Shown: piece after piece, positions 7,733 through 14,231 of the stretch | How the letters are laid out: each line of letters begins with the position of its first letter | How positions within the stretch are numbered: position 1 is the first letter of the stretch | Assembly (NCBI GenBank): GCA_947254665.1 | Contig: CAMYEJ010000015.1 | Coordinates: 1-14,231, forward strand | DNA length: 14,231 nt | Source of the DNA: an uncultured Peptoniphilus sp. | GTDB taxonomy: Bacteria > Bacillota > Clostridia > Tissierellales > Peptoniphilaceae | Direction of reading: 5' to 3' | The notes under the pieces: generated by a model | Told to the model about the DNA's origin: nothing | Databases searched by the model: none | The model's input: only the letters and a program-made list of their open reading frames with translations | Program-made: the position numbers and the translations under genes

Positions 7733-7760
7733 ACAAAAAAGACGGTACAACCCGTCTTCA
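7733..7760 (-). terminator. Intrinsic terminator after recR
   Basis: On the minus strand, stem AAGACGG (7758-7752), a 6-nt loop, then CCGTCTT (7745-7739), followed by a T-run (7740-7733). It lies 45 bp after the recR stop and separates the dnaX-ebfC-recR operon from the repeat cluster. Confidence 0.85.
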
Positions 7761-7804
7761 TAATCTTTAAATTATAAAATTTCCCTATCCTATAATTCCC
7801 AAAC

Positions 7805-8395
7805 CTAGTAACTTACCCTGTTCTTAAGTGCCGTTCCAATGGTTAGTTCGTCGTAATACTCAAGGTTTCCTCCCACCGGAATTCCGTGGGCGATCCTCGT
7901 CATAAGCACTCCTGTATCCCTTAGTGCTTCTTGAATATACATGGCAGTGGTGTCGCCGTCAGTGGTTGGATTTGTGGCGATAATCACCTCTTTGATACCG
8001 CCATCCTTGACCCTTTTCACCAAAGAATCAAACCTAAGATCACTTGGAAATATTCCTCTCGTCGGTTGAACAGTTCCATGAAGTACATGGTAGAGTCCAT
8101 GATAACTATTGGTCTTCTCCATAGATGCCACGTCCCTCGGTCTTTCCACCACGCAAATGGTGGTCCTGTCCCGACTTTCATCAGTACATATGTCGCAAGG
8201 GTTGTCGTCAGTGAAATTGTGACAGATGGAACATTCCTCGATGTTTTCTGCCGCATCCACTATTGCTTTTGCAAGACTTCTTGCTTCTTCTTTGTTCTGT
8301 TCAAGAATATAATACAGAATCCTCTCTGCAGATTTGTCCCCCACTCCTGGTAATTTCGTCAGTTCGTAAATTAAATTTTCTAATGGCCTAGTCAT
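7805..8395 (-). CDS. recR: Recombination protein RecR
   Basis: RecR forms a ring-like clamp that, with RecO and RecF, loads RecA at gaps and stalled forks. The 196-residue protein has the family length and domains: N-terminal helix-hairpin-helix (LTKLPGVGDKSAERI, 12-26), a four-cysteine zinc finger (C55, C58, C67, C70), a TOPRIM domain (CVVERPRDVASME, 81-93, through ATNPTTDGDTTAMYI, 140-154) and a C-terminal Walker-like segment (GIPVGGNLEYYDELTIGTALKNR, 171-193). The ATG at 8395 is 1 nt after the ebfC stop and has only a weak ribosome binding site (a GGA at about 8405-8407), so it probably relies on coupling with ebfC. It is the last gene of dnaX-ebfC-recR, a gene order conserved across bacteria, and is followed by a terminator. 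Confidence 0.98.
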   Translation of the reverse strand: MTRPLENLIYELTKLPGVGDKSAERILYYILEQNKEEARSLAKAIVDAAENIEECSICHNFTDDNPCDICTDESRDRTTICVVERPRDVASMEKTNSYHGLYHVLHGTVQPTRGIFPSDLRFDSLVKRVKDGGIKEVIIATNPTTDGDTTAMYIQEALRDTGVLMTRIAHGIPVGGNLEYYDELTIGTALKNRVSY

Positions 8396-8396
8396 T

Positions 8397-8729
8397 TTAT
8401 AGTCCAGGGATATTTAGTCCGCCTGTAAGCTTGCCCATTCTCTTGTTTGCGATGCTATCCGCTTCGTCCATGGCATTATTCACTGCAGTAAGCACAAGGT
8501 CTTCAAGCATGCCCACGTCTTCTGGATCCACAACAGCTTCGTCGATCTTTATCCTAATGAGTTCCTTTTTACCATTGACAGTTGCTTCCACGGCGCCGCC
8601 GCCAGAGCTAGCAGTCACCTCTTGGTTCTTTAGTTCCTCTTCAAGGTTTTCCATTTGTTTTTGAAGCTTTTGCATTTGCTTCATCATGTTGTTCATATTT
8701 CCCCCGCCTGGGAATCCTCCAAATTTCAT
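8397..8729 (-). CDS. ebfC: YbaB/EbfC-family nucleoid-associated DNA-binding protein
   Basis: A small dimeric DNA-binding protein that coats the nucleoid and is almost always encoded between dnaX and recR. The 110-residue product has the typical Gly/Met/Gln-rich start ([21 protein letters not shown]), a helical region rich in Glu and Lys, [50 protein letters not shown], and the family ending [17 protein letters not shown] at about 8736-8739 gives good spacing to the ATG at 8729. The gene lies 13 nt after dnaX and 1 nt before recR, so all three are co-transcribed. The exact role is not settled in the family; recombination, repair and regulatory roles have been proposed. Confidence 0.97.
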   Translation of the reverse strand: MKFGGFPGGGNMNNMMKQMQKLQKQMENLEEELKNQEVTASSGGGAVEATVNGKKELIRIKIDEAVVDPEDVGMLEDLVLTAVNNAMDEADSIANKRMGKLTGGLNIPGL

Positions 8730-8742
8730 AATATCTTCCTTT

Positions 8743-10503
8743 CTATTTTATTGAATCTTTTCCAAATAAATTTTCGATTCTATCCTTTATAGAATCTACA
8801 TCACTATTAGATTTTACCACAAATTTCACTGAAATATTATCATTTGTCAGTTCTTTTAACACCGACTCAATCTTTTCGATGGACTCGTGATTGTTAAGAG
8901 TAGTATAAAAACTTCTGCCCTGCTCCTCAAATGCAATGGTCGCAACATTATTTTCAAAGGAATCGAGCCTTCCCATGACAAGCATGCCAGAGATAATTCT
9001 CTCAGAACGCTCCTTCAATATAGAAATCGCACGATTAAATATACCTTGAAGTTCATTGTCAGAGTAGTCCATGCTCTCCACTGTTTCCTCAGATGCTACC
9101 TCATCGATTTCATCTTCACCATCTTCACCTTGGCTTTCCTCAATTCCACTCATGTTAGACTGACCGTCAACAGAAACTTCCGGAACGTCTTTTGGAATTT
9201 CATTTTCGATTTCATTTTCAACATCATCTTTGGCTTCCTTTGAAACATTATCTTCAACTTCTTCAAAAACTACTTCTTTGGCAAGAGGTTTTTCAACTAC
9301 AGATGGATTTTCCTTCTTAGAAAAATTAAAATCAAACTTTTCCCTATTAGGAGTCTTAAGTCCAGATAAATCTCCCGAACTTAGCATCTTTTCAAGATTT
9401 TCCACACGATTTAAAATATCGTCCTGCTTTGATGCCACAATTTCAAGTAGCGCCGCCTCAAGCATGGTCCTCTTGTTTGTAATATATCTGGACCTCGCCT
9501 TGGTTTCGCTCAAAATCTTGATAATATTTAAAATCTCGGAGTTGGAGAAAGCATTGGCAATAGCAACATACCTGTCCATATCTCTAACACGGATAATCTT
9601 TCTCGGGTCGCTTAAATTTTTCGCAATCAAAATATTTCTAAAAAATGACACAATCCCATCGATTAAAACCATCATATCCTTGCCATCATCAGCAAGGTTC
9701 GCAACAGACATAATTATATTTGACGCATCAGAATTTAAAATCGAAGTCGCAAGTTCAAAGAGAGTATCCTCCGTCGTAACGCCCAACACCTCGATAATCT
9801 TGTCATAGCTAATCTTATTTTCATTAATAGCCACAACCCTGTCTAGAAGGGACACAGCATCCCTCATAGAGCCATCCGCCATCTGAGCAATTAGGTCTAT
9901 GCCCGCTTCGTCGATGGTCTTTTCTTCCTTCGCCAAAATCTCAGAAATATTTTTCGCAATAGTGTCGATGGAAATCCTTTTAAAAGTGTACCTTTGAGTC
10001 CTAGAAAGAATAGTCTGAGGCACCCTCTCAATCTCCGTCGTCGCCAAAATAAATATAAGATGCTTTGGAGGCTCTTCCAAAATCTTAAGAAGTGCATTAA
10101 AAGCCCCTTTGGAGAGCATGTGCACCTCGTCGATGATGTAAACCTTGTACTTAGAAGTGCTAGGTGTATAGTACGCCTTTTCTCGCAAATCTCTGATGTC
10201 ATCCACACCATTATTAGAAGCCGCATCCATCTCAACCACATCGAGATTCGTGCCTCTTAAAATTGATTTGCAAGTCTCACACTCGTTACAAGGATTGCCA
10301 TCAATAGGATGCTCACAGTTAACAGCCCTCGCCAAAATCTTCGCCGTCGAAGTCTTGCCCGTTCCCCTAGTGCCAGAAAAAATATAGGCATGGGAAACCG
10401 TCGAATTTTTCACTTGATATTTAATTGAATTTATTACCTGGTCTTGACCGACAACCTCGTCAAAAGTCCTCGACCTGTATTTTCTATATAATGCTTGATA
10501 CAT
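8743..10503 (-). CDS. dnaX: DNA polymerase III subunits gamma and tau
   Basis: DnaX is the motor subunit of the clamp loader, which opens beta clamps and couples polymerase to helicase. The 586-residue protein begins [20 protein letters not shown] and has Walker [10 protein letters not shown] (44-52), a zinc site (C63, C72, C75, C78), Walker [11 protein letters not shown] (121-130) and sensor region [20 protein letters not shown] (153-172). The normally conserved SRC motif reads SRT here (167-169). After the AAA+ and oligomerisation domains (to about 370) comes a very acidic, low-complexity linker (about 410-478) and a C-terminal domain (about 480-586) matching tau. I see no in-frame slippery heptamer for making gamma by frameshift. 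AGGTG at 10508-10512 precedes the ATG with 4 nt spacing. It is the first gene of dnaX-ebfC-recR. Confidence 0.97.
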   Translation of the reverse strand: MYQALYRKYRSRTFDEVVGQDQVINSIKYQVKNSTVSHAYIFSGTRGTGKTSTAKILARAVNCEHPIDGNPCNECETCKSILRGTNLDVVEMDAASNNGVDDIRDLREKAYYTPSTSKYKVYIIDEVHMLSKGAFNALLKILEEPPKHLIFILATTEIERVPQTILSRTQRYTFKRISIDTIAKNISEILAKEEKTIDEAGIDLIAQMADGSMRDAVSLLDRVVAINENKISYDKIIEVLGVTTEDTLFELATSILNSDASNIIMSVANLADDGKDMMVLIDGIVSFFRNILIAKNLSDPRKIIRVRDMDRYVAIANAFSNSEILNIIKILSETKARSRYITNKRTMLEAALLEIVASKQDDILNRVENLEKMLSSGDLSGLKTPNREKFDFNFSKKENPSVVEKPLAKEVVFEEVEDNVSKEAKDDVENEIENEIPKDVPEVSVDGQSNMSGIEESQGEDGEDEIDEVASEETVESMDYSDNELQGIFNRAISILKERSERIISGMLVMGRLDSFENNVATIAFEEQGRSFYTTLNNHESIEKIESVLKELTNDNISVKFVVKSNSDVDSIKDRIENLFGKDSIK

Positions 10504-10518
10504 AATTCACCTAAAACT

Positions 10519-10546
10519 ATTATAACATAGGACAAAGACGGAAAAA
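10519..10546 (-). promoter_or_regulatory. Extended -10 promoter of dnaX-ebfC-recR
   Basis: On the minus strand TGTTATAAT (10527-10519) is a perfect TATAAT with the TGn extension. No good -35 is visible at the right distance; TTTTTC near 10546-10541 is the nearest. The -10 lies only 15 nt before the ATG, so the predicted leader is about 8-9 nt and begins at the Shine-Dalgarno. Confidence 0.55.
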
Positions 10547-10630
10547 TAAAAAAATAATAAATTACGAGTGGAGATGAACCATTATCGTTTGCCATCATTT
10601 AGTTTTATTTTTATAGTGTCTTTCCAAATT

Positions 10631-10872
10631 CAGTCACCCTGAGAGGCAGTCGAGTTCTACAATTCAAACTTCGCAATGCTCGTTTTCTTTGGAACTCTTT
10701 GCACGAGACCTGCAACAAAATCAAAGATTTCGGCTAGAGCTTCGAAGGATCTGACCTATATTTAACCTAACCTTGGCATATTTTTTTTTAAAACTACTTT
10801 CCAACTGCAGTCACCCTGAGCGAACGAAGTGAGTCGAATGGGTATAAGCTGTATTTAATCAAGTCTATGCAA
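10631..10872. repeat. Repeat modules B and C, copy 3; contains the right 188-bp direct repeat
   Basis: Starts CAGTCACCCTGAGAGGCAGT, runs through the module B core and CTTCGAAGGATCTGACC, then module C ending AATCAAGTCTATGCAA. Positions 10686-10872 nearly equal 7231-7418 in the same orientation. The first 50 bases inside the left end (about 10657-10685) differ from copy 2, so the match starts inside the module. The preceding 127 bp after dnaX (10504-10630) hold the dnaX promoter and otherwise nothing recognisable. Confidence 0.85.
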
Positions 10873-10878
10873 CTACAT

Positions 10879-11006
10879 CGTAGCGGAAGCAATATGCTTC
10901 CATTAAATTTGATACTACATTATCTCAACTCAGGCGCAGCCGTACGACAACATGTATTCATATTCACATCCGTAGCGGAAATCAAGGTTCCACAGCCGAG
11001 AGGCTA
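10879..11006. repeat. Diverged module A copy with flanking hairpin
   Basis: CGTAGCGGAAGC-AATAT-GCTTCC opens the element at 10879. A module A copy follows (TTAAATTTGATACTACATT, CGTACGACAACAT, TATTCACATCCGTAGCGGAA) and ends with GGTTCCACAGCCGAGAGGCTAC. The last phrase is the inverted form of CTCTCGGCTGTGG in module D, showing that the modules share building blocks. Confidence 0.7.
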
Positions 11007-11035
11007 CAGTAACTCTCCCAATTGCCGTCACTCAT

Positions 11036-11112
11036 ACTTGGCCTCACCAAGTCTATACCCATTCGACTACGACGTTTCCGCCCTGCTCCACCGTCTCCGC
11101 TCAGGGTGACTG
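11036..11112. repeat. Inverted module C-like copy
   Basis: Contains CTATACCCATTCGAC and ends CTCAGGGTGACTG (11100-11112), the reverse complement of the module C ends, with a different, GC-richer interior (CGTTTCCGCC, CCACCGTCTCCG). It starts with a short hairpin ACTTGG/CCAAGT (11036-11041, 11047-11052). It pairs potentially with CAGTCACCCTGAG at 10808-10820 in the opposite orientation. Confidence 0.65.
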
Positions 11113-11152
11113 TCTTCCTTAAGATTTTCTTTAAAAGAAGTAAGTTGGTTGT

Positions 11153-11370
11153 GGTCCCCCTGAGAGGCAGTCGAGTTCTGCAAATCAGCCTCATTACATT
11201 CGGCTTCTTTGGAACTATGCAAAAGACCTGCAACGAAATCAAAGATTTCGGCTAGGGCTTCGAATGGGTATACCCTCCTAAGGTCAAGTCTATGCAACTG
11301 CATCGTAACGGAAGCAATATGCTTCCGCTACGGGGATGAATTGACGATTATGTTGTTGTAAGCCTGACGA
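11153..11370. repeat. Recombinant module B/C copy ending in a 13-bp hairpin
   Basis: Module B copy 4 begins CCCCCTGAGAGGCAGTCG and follows the other copies until CTTCGAA (11258-11264). It then switches to GTCGAATGGGTATA-type module C sequence, losing the roughly 110 bp normally between them. The tail AAGTCTATGCAACTGCATCG leads into a hairpin: CGTAACGGAAGCA (11304-11316), loop ATA, TGCTTCCGCTACG (11320-11332), one mismatch. Sequence after the hairpin (GGGGATGAATTGACGATTAT, then GTTGTTGTAAG) resembles inverted module A. Confidence 0.75.
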
Positions 11371-11445
11371 CTGAGGAAAGAGAGTTTATTGTTGACGTTG
11401 ATGTAAGCTGGTATCTTCCGCTACGAAAATCAAATCAAATAACAA

Positions 11446-11471
11446 AAAAGAACCTTTCTCAAGGTTCTTTT
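11446..11471 (-). terminator. Intrinsic terminator after ftsH and the FAH-family gene
   Basis: An 11-bp perfect stem, AAAAGAACCTT (11446-11456) and AAGGTTCTTTT (11461-11471), has a 4-nt loop. On the minus strand it is followed by a T-run (TTTTTTGTT). It lies 12 bp after the FAH-family stop and could work in both directions. Confidence 0.92.
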
Positions 11472-11482
11472 AAAATCATTTT

Positions 11483-12343
11483 CTATTTTATATAGTTTAC
11501 TAATCTACCGATTTTTTCTATTTCTATCTCTACTTTATCTCCTGTTTTTAAATACTTAGGCGGATTAAATCCTGCGCCCACTCCTGATGGTGTGCCTGTT
11601 AGTACTATGTCTCCTGGGAATAGTGTCATGCCCATGGATAGATCCACTAGTATCTTTTCTATGTCGAAGATAAATCTACTTGTGTTTGAATCTTGTCTTA
11701 GTTCTCCGTTGACCCAGGTCTTTAGAGAAAGATTTTCCACTTCTCTCTTGGAGAGTTCTTTTACTATTGGTCCCATGGCTAAGAATCTGTCGAGGCTCTT
11801 GCCCTTGGTCCATTGTCCGAATTTTGTCTGTAATTCTCTTGCGGAGAAGTCGTTTGCTACTGTGAATCCCAAGATATTTTCCCAAACTTCGTATGGTTTT
11901 AAATCTTTGCACTTATTCTTTATTATCAGTGCCAGTTCCCCTTCGTAGTCTGCACAGTCCGTCGGTGCTTCTTCTATGTTTAGGGTGTCTCCTGTTCCGA
12001 TGATCCTGTCGATGTTCTTTGTGAAAAATATCGGTGACTTTGGGATTTCATCTCCAAGTTCTTTTATTTCTACTGCGTGACCCAAGTAATTTTTGCCTAC
12101 GCAGAATATTCCCCTTCTCGGGTTTTCTATTGGCGGCAAGACTTTTACTTCTTTTATAGATTTTCTCTCTATTCTATAGATGGTTTCTATTTTGTTAAGT
12201 TTACTTCTTTGAAGTTCGTCCATTTCTATAAATTTAAGGAGGCTATCTATTCCGTAGAGTCCGCCTAAATCATAGATATATTCTCCATCCAGTATGCCGA
12301 AGCTCTTCTCTCCATTAGATTCGTAGGATATATAATCACTCAT
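11483..12343 (-). CDS. Fumarylacetoacetate hydrolase (FAH)-family protein
   Basis: A 286-residue member of the FAH superfamily, metal-dependent enzymes that cleave or decarboxylate beta-keto acids (acylpyruvate hydrolase, oxaloacetate decarboxylase, homoprotocatechuate-pathway isomerase/decarboxylase). Family motifs are CVGKNYLGHAVE (81-92), DYEGELALII with likely metal ligands E134 and E136, ANDFSARELQ with D165, QWTKGKSLDRFLAMGP with K182 (177-192), VNGELRQ (211-217) and GDIVLTGTPSGVGAG (244-258). The N-terminal 70 residues are the smaller variable domain. Substrate cannot be assigned; no aromatic-degradation genes are nearby. It overlaps the end of ftsH by 8 bp, and the nearest GGAG (about 12357-12360) is 13 nt from the ATG, so translation is probably coupled to ftsH. 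A metabolic repair role such as oxaloacetate or acylpyruvate clean-up is possible but is inference. Confidence 0.92.
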   Translation of the reverse strand: MSDYISYESNGEKSFGILDGEYIYDLGGLYGIDSLLKFIEMDELQRSKLNKIETIYRIERKSIKEVKVLPPIENPRRGIFCVGKNYLGHAVEIKELGDEIPKSPIFFTKNIDRIIGTGDTLNIEEAPTDCADYEGELALIIKNKCKDLKPYEVWENILGFTVANDFSARELQTKFGQWTKGKSLDRFLAMGPIVKELSKREVENLSLKTWVNGELRQDSNTSRFIFDIEKILVDLSMGMTLFPGDIVLTGTPSGVGAGFNPPKYLKTGDKVEIEIEKIGRLVNYIK

Positions 12344-14153
12344 ATTTTTTCAATATCTCCATAAATTCTTCGCCGGTTATGGTTTCTCTGGTCAATAGGT
12401 AGTTTGCTATTTCGTGAAGTGCATTTATATTTTCTTTTAATATGTCTATCGCCTTCATGTGGGCTGCTTCTATGAGTTTCTTGACTGCTAGGTCGATGTC
12501 GTAGGCAGTCTTGTCGCTTACGGTCATAGTTGCATCTCCACCGAGGTATCTGTTATTTACTTCTGCCATTGCAACAAATCCAAATTCTTCGCTCATTCCA
12601 AATCTTGTGATCATGGATTTTGCAATCTTGGTTGCCTGTTCGATGTCGTTACTTGCGCCTGTGGTTGCTACTCCAAAGATAAGTTCTTCTGCTGAACGGC
12701 CTCCTGTCAAGGTTACGATCTTGTTGAAAAGTTCGTCCTTTGACATTAGGAATTTTTCTTCTTCGTCAACTTGCATTGTATATCCCAACGCTCCAGATGT
12801 ACGTGGAACTATGGTTATCTTGTGTACTGGTGCAGAATTATTTTGTTTAGCTGCTACTAGTGCGTGACCAACTTCGTGGTAGGAGATTATTTCTTTTTCC
12901 TTTGAAGAGATAACTGCATTCTTTCTTTCGTATCCTGCTAGCACAACTTCCACAGATTCTTCAATATCCTTTTGAGTCATGGCAGTTCTACCTTGTCTTA
13001 CGGCTCTTAGGGCAGCTTCGTTAATCATGTTTGCAAGGTCTGCTCCAGATGCGCCTGCAGTTGCAAGGGCTATTTGTTTGTAGTCGATGCTTGCTTCTCT
13101 TCTCACCTTCTTGGCATGAAGTTTTAAGATTTTTTCTCTTCCCACTAAGTCTGGAAGTTCCACTGGTATTCTTCTGTCGAATCTACCTGGTCTTAATAGT
13201 GCTGGGTCTAGTGAGTCTGGTCTATTTGTCGCAGCAAGGATTACTACTCCAAGCTTGGAATCGAATCCGTCCATCTCTGATAGAAGTTGGTTTAAGGTTT
13301 GTTCTCTTTCGTCGTTGCCGGAGAATCCTGCTCCGTCCCTCTTCTTACCGATGGTGTCGATTTCGTCGATAAACACTATGCAAGGAGCTTTTTCTTGGGC
13401 TTGTTTAAATAGATCTCTTACCTTTGCTGCACCAAGTCCTACGAACATCTCTACGAATTCAGAACCTGATATGGAGAAGAATGGCACGTTTGCCTCTCCC
13501 GCCACTGCTTGGGCAAGTAGGGTTTTACCTGTTCCAGGAGGTCCTACTAGTAGAGCACCTTTTGGAAGTTTTGCTCCAATGTCAGTATATTTCTTTGGTG
13601 AGTGCAAGAAGTCCACCAATTCTTTCAAGGCTTCCTTCGCTTCATCTTGTCCTTCCACATTATCGAAGGTTATTCCGTCTGTACTCTTTACATATATTTT
13701 TGCGTTGCTCTTACCGAAACTCATCGGACCTACTCCACCATCGCCGAATTTTTTAAATAAAGTTCGAGATAGTAGCTGTCCCATGACTACAAATAACACC
13801 ACCATGGAAACCATGTAGATTATATTTCCAAGGATAGGATTTAGTTGCGTTGGGAATACTCTGTCTGTTTTCGCTCCAGATTCAATAAGTCTGTTTGCTA
13901 GGAATGGATCTTCCATTCTGATGGTTTTGTTGATGACATTTTTTCCATCGGTTTTAAGAGTGAAGTTGATTTCTCTATCTTTGACTTCAACTTCCTTTAC
14001 TTTTTCATCTTTTAAGTATCTCGCAAATGTTACGTAGTCCACATTGTTTATCTTTTCCTCTTGGGGACCATTGAAGTAAGGTCTTATGAAAAGAGGCACC
14101 GCAAGTATGGCTACCACTGCAATTATATAGTATGCAAGTTTAAACTTGTTCAT
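12336..14153 (-). CDS. ftsH: ATP-dependent membrane zinc metalloprotease FtsH
   Basis: A membrane-bound AAA+ protease that extracts and degrades unneeded or damaged membrane and cytosolic proteins. The 605-residue protein has TM1 (about 6-23), an external domain (about 24-108), TM2 (about 109-128), Walker A GPPGTGKT (204-211), Walker B FIDEID (261-266), the second region of homology ending RPGRFDRRI with arginine fingers R321 and R324, zinc site HEVGH (426-430) and third ligand D503 in TGASNDI. The C-terminal tail is short. The first ATG is at 14153, but the only good Shine-Dalgarno (GAGGTGAT, 14182-14175) is about 25 nt away. In-frame ATT (14174) and ATC (14171) codons sit at proper distance, so the true start may be non-AUG and add seven or six residues. 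It is followed by an overlapping FAH-family gene. The usual tilS-hpt neighbours are not visible in the 78 bp upstream. Confidence 0.97.
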   Translation of the reverse strand: MNKFKLAYYIIAVVAILAVPLFIRPYFNGPQEEKINNVDYVTFARYLKDEKVKEVEVKDREINFTLKTDGKNVINKTIRMEDPFLANRLIESGAKTDRVFPTQLNPILGNIIYMVSMVVLFVVMGQLLSRTLFKKFGDGGVGPMSFGKSNAKIYVKSTDGITFDNVEGQDEAKEALKELVDFLHSPKKYTDIGAKLPKGALLVGPPGTGKTLLAQAVAGEANVPFFSISGSEFVEMFVGLGAAKVRDLFKQAQEKAPCIVFIDEIDTIGKKRDGAGFSGNDEREQTLNQLLSEMDGFDSKLGVVILAATNRPDSLDPALLRPGRFDRRIPVELPDLVGREKILKLHAKKVRREASIDYKQIALATAGASGADLANMINEAALRAVRQGRTAMTQKDIEESVEVVLAGYERKNAVISSKEKEIISYHEVGHALVAAKQNNSAPVHKITIVPRTSGALGYTMQVDEEEKFLMSKDELFNKIVTLTGGRSAEELIFGVATTGASNDIEQATKIAKSMITRFGMSEEFGFVAMAEVNNRYLGGDATMTVSDKTAYDIDLAVKKLIEAAHMKAIDILKENINALHEIANYLLTRETITGEEFMEILKKYE

Positions 14154-14193
14154 TTTGTTGTCGTTTTTGATAATATCACCTCATTTAGTATTT

Positions 14194-14216
14194 ATTATAT
14201 TTTACCTTATTTTACC
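14194..14216 (-). promoter_or_regulatory. Putative ftsH promoter -10 with CtsR-like tandem heptad operator
   Basis: On the minus strand two GGTAAAA heptads (14216-14210 and 14206-14200) are separated by TAA and run directly into TATAAT (14199-14194), a perfect -10. The published CtsR operator is a direct repeat of GGTCAAA with a 3-nt spacer of the form NAN. Each heptad here matches 6/7 (A for C) and the spacer fits. No clear -35 is seen at 17 bp. CtsR control of a stress protease would make sense, but this is inference from a short AT-rich motif. Confidence 0.4.
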
Positions 14217-14231
14217 TTTATATGCTATGAA

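Noticed and set aside
6757..7804. A T-box or other riboswitch leader
   Set aside because: No T-box TGGNACCGCG core or recognised aptamer core was seen, and the region lies between convergent genes and not ahead of one.
9636..9648. A slippery T-run in dnaX that might make a gamma-like product
   Set aside because: The run is in the wrong phase for an X XXY YYZ heptamer and would stop near residue 288, before the clamp-loader collar, unlike known gamma.
10504..10630. SRP RNA (ffs) or a tRNA gene upstream of dnaX
   Set aside because: The SRP core (GGAAGGAAGCA-type) is absent on both strands, and no cloverleaf with a TTCGA T-loop in correct context was found; TTCGA here belongs to repeats.
10867..11303. 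Several 77-86 codon open frames on both strands between dnaX and the FAH-family gene
   Set aside because: All sit in shuffled palindromic repeats, overlap each other in different frames and show no protein-like composition.

Overview
The window is a gene-dense, AT-rich stretch from a low-GC Gram-positive bacterium. Gene content (smpB, rnr, ddl, a murF-like gene, recR, ebfC, dnaX, ftsH), AGGAGG-type ribosome binding sites and AT-rich codons suggest an anaerobic Firmicute. By feel of the proteins I would guess Clostridia/Tissierellia (Peptoniphilaceae-like), but no rRNA or unambiguous marker is present, so this placement is inference.

Layout. (1) Positions 27-6429, minus strand: a tightly packed six-gene unit read as coiled-coil protein, alpha/beta hydrolase, membrane-anchored Mur ligase (MurF-like), D-Ala-D-Ala ligase (Ddl), RNase R and SmpB. 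Every junction overlaps or is 1 nt apart, and a good promoter lies just upstream at about 6446-6474. It joins peptidoglycan precursor synthesis (Ddl supplies D-Ala-D-Ala, the Mur ligase uses it) to RNA quality control (RNase R and SmpB both serve trans-translation). (2) Positions 6514-6756, plus strand: a divergent single glutaredoxin gene with its own intrinsic terminator. (3) Positions 6820-7704: about 0.9 kb of non-coding, palindrome-rich repeats. (4) Positions 7805-10503, minus strand: dnaX-ebfC-recR, a classic replication/repair operon with its own promoter and terminator. (5) Positions 10631 to about 11430: a second non-coding cluster made of the same repeat modules. (6) Positions 11483-14153, minus strand: ftsH followed by an overlapping fumarylacetoacetate hydrolase-family gene, ending in a strong terminator. 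A possible CtsR-type operator and promoter sit upstream of ftsH.

The strongest unexplained signal is the repeat system. At least four module types (about 70-180 bp), many bounded by CAGTCACCCTGAG or by CGTAGCGGAAG hairpins, are shuffled, inverted and tandemly duplicated in the two gaps on either side of dnaX-ebfC-recR. One block of about 188 bp is nearly identical in direct orientation on both sides, so the operon sits between potential recombination substrates.

Other points of interest are a Mur ligase whose usual N-terminal domain appears to be replaced by transmembrane helices and which is translationally coupled to an alpha/beta hydrolase; a Ddl with a Tyr where E. coli DdlB has Ser281; and an ftsH gene whose Shine-Dalgarno points to AUU/AUC codons rather than to the first AUG.
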